A DNA stretch of 64,000 nt from Dermanyssus gallinae (lineage: Eukaryota; Arthropoda; Arachnida; Mesostigmata; Dermanyssidae), in contig QVRM01000464.1 in the NCBI GenBank assembly GCA_003439945.1, positions 1 through 64,000 on the forward strand, written 5' to 3'. Under the pieces are notes generated by a model. The model was not told the DNA's origin, did not search any database, and saw only the letters and a program-made list of their open reading frames with translations. Position numbers and translations under genes: made by a program. This document shows, piece by piece, positions 57,300 to 64,000 of this stretch. Within the stretch, counting starts at the first letter, position 1, and each line of letters opens with the position of its first letter.

Positions 57300-59472
57300 G
57301 TGCTCATCTCTGGCACGCCGGCGTTTCTTTGGCATCGTAACTCACACTTCGCATGGCCAGGTTCAAGACTATCAGACGATGAATGTGCACTGCTACTTCC
57401 TTTTTTCCTAATGTCTCTGAGATCACCTCCCAGTTTGCGCTGTTTAACGCAATATTTACATCTAGCAATATTAGGAGACAAATATTACGACATCTGAGTC
57501 TTTTGTGTCTCTCCTTTTGGCCTTAGCTATTATATTACTGATGGCCTAGAGCGTTGACCTTCCGTTACGAAATCCGTGCTGGTCTTCTAATCTTCTCTTG
57601 TCTAAGTTTTTTCATAGAAGATGTCTTTCAGTTCTTGTCTAAGCTTTTTCATCGAAGATGTCTTCAAGTTCACTACAGGTCCTAGCTATCTTTTCTTTAC
57701 GCGTCTTCTTCCTCAACTGCGAGCCGGCCAGCTAGGCCTGTGGCTCCCAGCGGCAAGCACCGTGATTTTGAGTTCGTACAGATAATATATCGGTTGTCAC
57801 TATGGTTTTCTTCGTATTTAAGGACCTCCTAGTCCACAAGTCTGTAAGTTATGTTCGCGGTGCCGATCGTCGGATTCATCAAGATTTTCGTTGCTGAAGA
57901 TCAAGAAACGTTGCTGCCGCTTTTGGGTTTGTTCATAACCAAAAGGTTCGGTGCGGCCAACCATTCTATTAGAAATTGCCCTGAAGGTTGATGTACCAAG
58001 TTTTCCAAAGCACATATGCCGCGTTAGAGTTTCCTGTGATAATCCTACTAGGTCTCTTCCAACCATTTTTTTGCTTCGACCAAAATGATGACTAGGGGAG
58101 ATATTCAGTCTTCATTTGCCCCTTTCTTAGAACCGCTGTTGCCCCGTCCTGGTCCTAAACCGGGTTTGCTCCAGCTTCTTCTTGATGCTCTGCTCGAGGC
58201 TATAAGGAAAACGCTTCATTTATGCGTCCCGTTGTCAGATTTCGACATTCAAGTTCGATGAGACTTTTAGCTGGTTTACGAATGTTTCGCATTCCGCGAT
58301 CTTTCTCTCCCGTATCTTAAGCAGACGTGTCCGTTAGCCGCCCCCTCGACCTGAATTTGTTCTTCAAATTAATCCAGGCAGACTTTAGGTGTAAGTTTTG
58401 TGAGGATGTCGGCGTAAGAGTCACCTCCTTTTTGGACAACCACTCTTTTTTCTCTGGTTTTTCTTTCAAGCGCAGTCTCCTGGGGCGTTGAGTGTCCTCC
58501 CCAGCATGCCTTTGCGGCCTTTTGGACTGTCAATGTATCCAAGTCATCCGGAAAATGGAACGCTATCGGACGTTCTTCTGGCCCGTTTGACCGGCGTCCC
58601 GCTCCTGTGTCCTGCGTCTTGTTCAGCTCGCTGTAGGTGCGTGATCATTTATCGGAAGAGCGTCAAGACGCTTTCGACCTTAGCTTCCCTTTCCTCTTGT
58701 TTGCCGCAGACATGAGAGTCTTAGTGATCCCTGCTAATTCCTCGCGGGGAATCTCCGTCTTCCAGCACCATTTTCGCCCGGGTTCGAAAAACTGCCACGT
58801 TTCGGCGCTATGAGTCTTTGGTCGACTTTCCGCGTAACACGATCGTCCTCACTTCCCGTTCCATCAAAAAGCTATCGTGAACATTCTTAATCTTGCTATA
58901 TAGCTGTATCGGCCAATTTTCTTTGATCAGCGTCACCGACTCCTCTTAAGTCGTTGCCTTTTTATGCTCCTGTGCAGCTCTGCTGCGCGCTATTCTCTTC
59001 ATCCTAATCTCCTCGACACTGACTTGCATCTGCCTCAGATTTACGAAATTTTAGATGTCTCTGTGACCAGGATTGTCTCTGAAGTATTTGCTGCGTAGAG
59101 CTCCGTATCCGACTTTAGAGCCTCCGTTGGCTTACTGCGCAGCTCTGTCAGTTGAAGACGACCTGCTTCATGAAGCCTCCTAGCCGCCTCGTAAAGGTCC
59201 TGTGGTGCTTTTTCGAAGTAATTTTGACTTCAAGTGTGCTTCACGGTCAGAGCTTCTAGTTCAAGAGCACGTTCTAGCAGTAATTCTATCATGAAGTCCA
59301 ACGTGCAGACCGTCTCTGTCGCCGTTCTCACTGCCTGATGGCCCGCCTCCTCTGGCTTCTCTGGAGAGTCCTGGGACATTCGTTCTACTCCAGCATCTGG
59401 CGTTTCTTGATCATTAGGAATCCTGGTCGTGGCCACCGAGCCAGGCTCCAATTCGCCGTCATTTTTGTCCAT
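57300..59472 (-). pseudogene. R1-like LINE relic, gag to RT, internally deleted
   Basis: Minus strand. A gag N-terminus opens at 59472 (MDKNDGELEPGSVATTRIPN) and continues as an acidic, Glu-rich frame. Near 58440 the gag core block reads RVVVQKGGDSYADILTKLTP, matching the full-length LINE (FAVVVKSGNASYAEALRAF). Only about 830 bp further on come RT blocks: SELEDIFDEK, QHGFRNGRSTL (about 57590-57560), and motif A as LLDVNIALNSANWEVI (about 57470-57420). The knuckles and APE domain are missing, so roughly 1.3 kb has been lost. A 37-bp tandem duplication occurs at about 57597-57670. Stops and frameshifts are abundant. Confidence 0.75.
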
Positions 59473-59654
59473 CTAAGCTCCTACTCGATTAGAAAATGGA
59501 TTAGGTTAGAGCGCTTCTTTGAAAGGGATTTCTTCCGTACATACAGGTCATGATGAAATTTCCCTCTTATTATCCGGGTATAGGTTGCTTGGTAGGCAGA
59601 AGCGATGAGTGCTCTCCATCTGTATCCTATGTATAGGTGTATCTGTACTGTAGC

Positions 59655-59657
<3 letters not shown>

Positions 59658-59695
<38 letters not shown>
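59658..59695. repeat. (TA)n microsatellite
   Basis: TA run of about 38 bp ending at the MITE-like terminus. Confidence 0.95.
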
Positions 59696-59698
<3 letters not shown>

Positions 59699-59860
59699 GG
59701 TCATTCATAACGTTATGCACTTATTTCGAGGTTTGGTAGAATTTAGCAAGAAAATGATTTTTTCCAATGGAAGGAGGACGCGGAAACGTCTAGTTTAGGA
59801 GAGAGAGTATATTTTATAAAAAATCATTATTCTGCTTTTTCTTCTCCTACATAGTTGTGC
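59696..59860 (+). mobile_element. MITE/DNA transposon terminus (52.2-kb family)
   Basis: Begins CAGGGTCATTCATAACG directly after TA, then GGTTTGGTAGAATTTAGCAAG, then GGAAGGAGGACGCGGAAACGTC. The later part matches the terminal repeat of the 52.2-kb MITE, and both share an ATTCTGCTTT stretch further in. The opposite end was not located. Confidence 0.6.
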
Positions 59861-60153
59861 GAAATCTACGTTTGCGGAGAACCAGTTAACGCATGAAGGA
59901 TCCGATTATACCGGCGTGTTCGAAGGAAACGCACAACGGAAGACACTTTACTAGCTTGTGTAGCGAAAAGCGAATGGCCAGGTTGAAAAAAGTCATAAAA
60001 ATATATGTTGTTATGGTTTACGTTAACGCTTTTTTTTAAATGAAAAATTGTTAATTTTTTCTATTGCGACTAGAAATGTATGTCCAAAAGACCAGCCTCG
60101 CGCAATAGCAAATTTAATGCCCACCATTTTCGTACCAAATGATGGTGCTGCGT

Positions 60154-60409
60154 TACGTAGTTATCAAGTAACTAAGCTTTTTCGATAGCCTTATCGAAAG
60201 CGAAGGCATGCATATTTGCATAAGGTGTATGAGAAAGTTAGGTACATATTTTAAGGTTTGGTAGAACTCGGCAAGATAATAATTTTTCGTAGTGGAAGGA
60301 GAGGGCGGAAACGTCTTGGCAAAATTTTACTGTTCTGAACGTGAAAACTTGCACGTAAAACATAACAACTATGACCGTCGAAAAAGCTTAGTGTCTTGAC
60401 AACTACGTA
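60154..60409. mobile_element. Second MITE-like element, 37-bp terminal inverted repeats
   Basis: The left arm 60154-60190 (TACGTAGTTATCAAG...) and right arm 60373-60409 are inverted copies matching at about 31 of 37 positions, both containing CTAAGCTTTTTCGA. If the outer TA is the target duplication, the element is 60156-60407. It is non-coding. A terminal fragment of the other MITE family (60228-60318) lies inside it. Confidence 0.7.
60228..60318 (+). repeat. Terminal fragment of 52.2/59.7-kb MITE family
   Basis: AAGGTTTGGTAGAACTCGGC...GGAAGGAGAGGGCGGAAACG aligns with 59700-59792 and, over its second half, with 52219-52272. Confidence 0.7.
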
Positions 60410-60433
60410 TATATATATATATATATATATATA
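60408..60433. repeat. (TA)n microsatellite
   Basis: TA run immediately after the second MITE. Confidence 0.9.
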
Positions 60434-61820
60434 GACTTTGTGCTACAGTAATGAGTTATCTAAGTGTACGTTTTGCACATTGCAGTGTTATGCAGCTGCG
60501 TTAACGTCCTTTAGTTGAACAGCCGTTAGAATTTAATGCGCGGCGGACCGCTTATAGCTTCCCGACGCTGTGCGAGTAGCTTCGTTATGCTTCACCGTAC
60601 TGAAAAGCACTTGTCTAAAGTTTACGGCGGCCTGCTTCCTTGCGTCTACGTCGTACGGCCACACCACACACAATTCACTAAAATGATCATTGAGTGTCAC
60701 GCATCACAATGACATGTCTCGATCTGAGTTTACCATCCTGCATTCAGACGGGCAAGCGTGACCCCTCGGAGCTCCGTAGACTCACGTCCGCACTCCTTGG
60801 CGCCAAACTAGCATTAAGAATATTTTTTTTTCACTACCACTTCTAATACTACTACTTGGGGCCGCCACGGACACTTACGTCAACGTCATCTCGATGGCAG
60901 GCGTCCTCGGCTGTCGTTGCCGGTGACGGCGTACGTTCGCCGGTGTTGAGAACAGTTTTCAACGAGCAGACAAGAGCGGGCAGATCGGCTCTGCGGCGAT
61001 TTGCGGCAAGCCAGCCGGCCGGACGGACTCAACCGGGACGTGACCACTCCAACAGGATTTAGATCTTCCGCCCGCAATTCCGTAATGGCTGCTGCTGCTT
61101 CGGTGGCGGCGGCTGCTGCTGATGACAGTGAGGATCCTGGGACAACGAGAGCAGCACGAGCTGCGGGGCGTGTGCTGTCGTGGTTCACTGAGATTTATGT
61201 TGGCCGGTTGGCTGGCTCGCAGACTGGCTCGTCTAAGAACTCCTCTCATGGGAGCTGCTCCCGTCGGCGGCACCGCGCCATTGCTCGTCCCGCCGCTGCA
61301 ACAATCAACGGCAAGCGGACGGGAAAGCGACTTAAAGCGTTGAAAAACTCGGCCAGCATCATCGCGTTTTCTTTCTCCTCGTCGACATCGTCGTGAAATG
61401 ATCAACTTACATTAGCCACCTTGCGTCTTTCAAGCCCCTTTTTCCCCTTCCGGCTTACACCACCGCTCGGCATTTTTGAGTGCCTCCTCAAGTGTTCAGC
61501 CTCACCAAGCTTCGCTGTTTCTCTTGCTGCTGCTACTGCTGGTACTTCTCGAGGTCCGAGGGAGGACGCATTGAGGGGTAAATACACAGTGTTTTGCTAC
61601 GTTATAGTTTTTTGCTAGTTCCGCCAGTATCGACAGACTAATCGCGTCGGACATACCTACGCGGCATGATCTATCGCATAGTCTTTAACAGCTTACGCAT
61701 CCACATCCATCTTGAGGCTCATAAATACCCTTTTATATCTTAGTTCATAAATACCCTCATACTTCTGCACAGTACGTCTCAGCTGAAAAACTGTCTCTGT
61801 GAATGTTCTGTAAGGGTCTA
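60434..61820. other. CpG-containing unique segment, no gene called
   Basis: 60840-61600 is richer in CpG and GC than its surroundings and has open frames of 131-148 codons on both strands, but none shows a domain. It could be a promoter or exon-bearing island of a host gene; nothing in the sequence proves that. Confidence 0.35.
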
Positions 61821-62057
61821 CTAATGTCTGTGTGCAAACTGAGATTTCGTTATGTACCAGTCAGCGCTCTCTTTCGGCACAGCTCTAGAGCAAATGTGGC
61901 CGACGCGTATTTTGATACTCCCAATAAATATAAATTTGTTATCCTCACACCATTTTATAGTTCCATTGGGGTTAAACTGCGGGTGATCTTGGAATTTCGC
62001 TAGGATAACTAAGTCGTCTGCATAGAATGTGTGTGAGGCCTTAAGATCACGAAACAA
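61821..62057 (-). pseudogene. LINE RT motif-C relic
   Basis: The minus strand reads HTFYADDLVILAKFQDHPQF then IKWCEDNKFIFI, the YADD box and the WC..N block of Jockey/CR1-type reverse transcriptases. The frame continues only to 61821. No neighbouring motifs recognised. Confidence 0.7.
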
Positions 62058-63698
62058 ATTTGCGAGTTACCCACAGAATAACAAGGAAAAGGCTAGCCGA
62101 ATACCCTTAAGCCATTCTGATTTGTTTAGTTACGGGCTCTCGTATGTAGTAGTCGCCATTTTTGATTGCTGAAGTTAGACGCTAAAATTTAATGCTAAAT
62201 GTTGAAAAATGCACTTTTAATACCGAACATTGAGCGTAAAATGTGAAGTAGGCATTCCTTGGAGAAGCAATCGAATGTATAATAGTTCGAAAATCAATTA
62301 AAACAGCATATGTAATTTCACTGTTAGAGGTGCGATAAGATTCATATTTCGGTGAGGATGAGACTGCATCCGACGTAGACCATCCTCGCAAGGAGCCATA
62401 TGAAGATGGGCTGCAGGAAGCTTCGCGGCCTGACGCCCCCTCGACGGATATTTTTCCCGGCTTTACGACGGATATTTTTCCTTACCTATATTGCGTATGT
62501 TGCATAGCTTCTTCTTAAGGCGCTCATATGCGATGTTTGGTCCTGTCGATTTCCCGTCTTGTCTCTGCTTAATTGCAACTTCGCCTTTGTTTACACAAAA
62601 ATTCGGAAACTAATTTTCAAAAAAGTCTCTATCTAGTGTGTATAAGGCGAAGTTTCGGTGGTTATCTATCTTTAATAACTTTAGATTGCTGATTATGTTC
62701 GGCATTTCCTATCAAACCAAACGTTATGTCTATGGACGTCACACAGGTGGCTGCTTAGTGAGCGGTGTACGTGACTTGAGGCGTGACTGTACGTTGTTTG
62801 GAATGCAGCCTAAAGTTGACCTAGGAGTGTTTACGATGAGCCGATTGACTGATCGTGATGTCGAAAATAGTATTCGTCGTAAGAAGAATATCAACGCGCT
62901 ACAATCATTCCATCTAAATTATGTCAGCTCTGTACGATTGTGGTAGATGGCTAATCTAAGTTAGTCAACTTCTGTTTTTAAACTCCTTCCTAAAACAGTA
63001 AAAATCGCTTCCCGTTTGCTTTGAATTACTTGACTTCTCGTTTGCTTTGAATTACATGTATGATGCCTTGTATTACTTGATTTAAAGTTCTCTCCGCTAG
63101 GTTATAAACGCATGTGTAGTAGGAATCGTTGAGTTCTAGTACGATGCGTCTGGTAGTACGGTAAAGCAGTCTAGCATGCCCCGTAACTCTTACGCCTGTG
63201 CAGACGCCCTACTTTGGTCTACCTCGTCTCTCCGGTCTAATTGCAAATCCATAACATCTTTGTTAGGAACAATATGTCATATTTACAAAATACGTTCTCC
63301 CCTATTATTCGATATACGTGACCAAGAGGTTCGACGTTCTAAAGCAGTAATTTTGGTAGAGTAGTCATAAGTTTTCGGGGTGTGGTATGACTGCTTTGTC
63401 ATTGATATGTCTCAATTTCTTTGTTAAGATTTGATCTTGATCTTTCTCCTCGCTTGACCTGTAGTTGTTTAGAGTCAACGCTTGCTCGTTTTCGTGCATT
63501 GCGCCGGATATTCTACACTGTTGTAGCTGGCCGCAGTATTAGTGGAAGCATATACCGTCTGGTCAGGCGGAGGTTGACTAGTTTCTTGAATTTGCTTGCA
63601 GTCACCTGCACATTACACCTACTGTGTTATACCTGGTTTATGCCAGCAAGTTTTGATATGCTCACTAATTATGTGTCTGCCAGTGTCATTTGACATAT
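62058..63698. other. Anonymous sequence with small tandem duplications
   Basis: CGACGGATATTTTTCC is repeated at about 62432 and 62464. A unit containing CGTTTGCTTTGAATTAC is repeated near 63013 and 63037. No gene recognised. Confidence 0.45.
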
Positions 63699-63746
63699 AC
63701 ATATATATTTTTATATTTATATATATATATATATATATATGTTATA

Positions 63747-63777
<31 letters not shown>

Positions 63778-63785
63778 TTTTTGTA
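63699..63785. repeat. TA/TAT arrays followed by a T run
   Basis: Interrupted TA array ending in about 15 T. Confidence 0.9.
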
Positions 63786-63893
63786 TTTGTTTTATTTGCT
63801 TATGTGTAAGAGGTAGCAATTGTCTCCTTATAAACGTGGACACCGGGTAAATTAAGTGAAAACGTCACATATTTTCCAGGTTCAGGCGTGTAC

Positions 63894-63925
63894 CCAACGG
63901 GCTTGGTGAGTTCTAAGCCCGTTGG
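63894..63925. repeat. Perfect 11-bp hairpin
   Basis: CCAACGGGCTT and AAGCCCGTTGG flank a 10-nt loop. No run of T follows, so it does not look like a terminator. Confidence 0.75.
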
Positions 63926-64000
63926 AGACGGAGGATAGTCTAGAATGTTTTTAATTTAGGAGAGTTCCACGCACAGAGGCGGCGTTACCCCGCTGAATGT

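Noticed and set aside
61001..61405. 131- and 148-codon frames on opposite strands
   Set aside because: Mutually overlapping frames in GC-rich sequence with no domain; at most they mark a CpG-rich island.

Overview
This window looks like gene-poor, repeat-rich nuclear DNA from an animal, most likely an arthropod; a mite or tick is possible but not proven. The reasons are: many long (TA)n arrays; non-LTR retrotransposons and mariner transposons of kinds common in arthropods; tRNA-derived SINEs; and no bacterial features (no operons, Shine-Dalgarno-led genes, IS elements or phage genes). I found no convincing host protein-coding exon, rRNA or functional tRNA. Nearly every long open frame with recognisable content belongs to a mobile element or its remains.

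Two elements are nearly complete. (1) A mariner (DD34D) transposon at 14406-15726 has 32-bp terminal inverted repeats, TA target duplications and an uninterrupted 353-codon transposase. (2) A full-length R1-like non-LTR retrotransposon lies at 39125-44715, bounded by a perfect 16-bp target-site duplication (39109-39124 and 44716-44731). It has a 5' UTR with 23/24-bp tandem repeats, a gag-like ORF1 with zinc knuckles, an ORF2 with apurinic endonuclease and reverse transcriptase domains, a 3' UTR hairpin and an A-rich tail. A few frameshifts and one stop codon break it.

Layout: 1-14.4 kb is mostly anonymous sequence with simple repeats, an R1-like relic (1.54-2.03 kb), a 45-bp direct-repeat pair around a tRNA-like SINE head (5.2-5.95 kb), a large 19-bp minisatellite (12.2-13.0 kb) and a 219-bp tandem duplication (13.5-13.9 kb). 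14.4-23.4 kb holds the mariner, a SINE, a C-terminal piece of a restriction-like-endonuclease (RLE) LINE, R1-like and Jockey/CR1-like relics and a decayed mariner. 25-26.5 kb has two reverse-transcriptase relics. 32.5-33.9 kb has another decayed mariner and a striking 73-bp near-perfect inverted repeat. 35.3-36.9 kb is an RLE-LINE relic. 39.1-44.7 kb is the full-length LINE. 45.6-49.1 kb is a head-to-tail pair of LINE relics separated by (TAA)n, then a second SINE copy. 49.5-53.7 kb has more RT relics and a MITE. 56.6-59.5 kb is a mosaic R1/RLE relic. 59.7-60.4 kb has two MITE families, one inside the other. The last 3.5 kb is anonymous apart from a CpG-containing segment, one RT relic and TA arrays.

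The genes do not work together as a host pathway. The common theme is repeated colonisation by LINEs, SINEs and mariner-type elements, several of whose boundaries fall on (TAA)n or (TA)n microsatellites.
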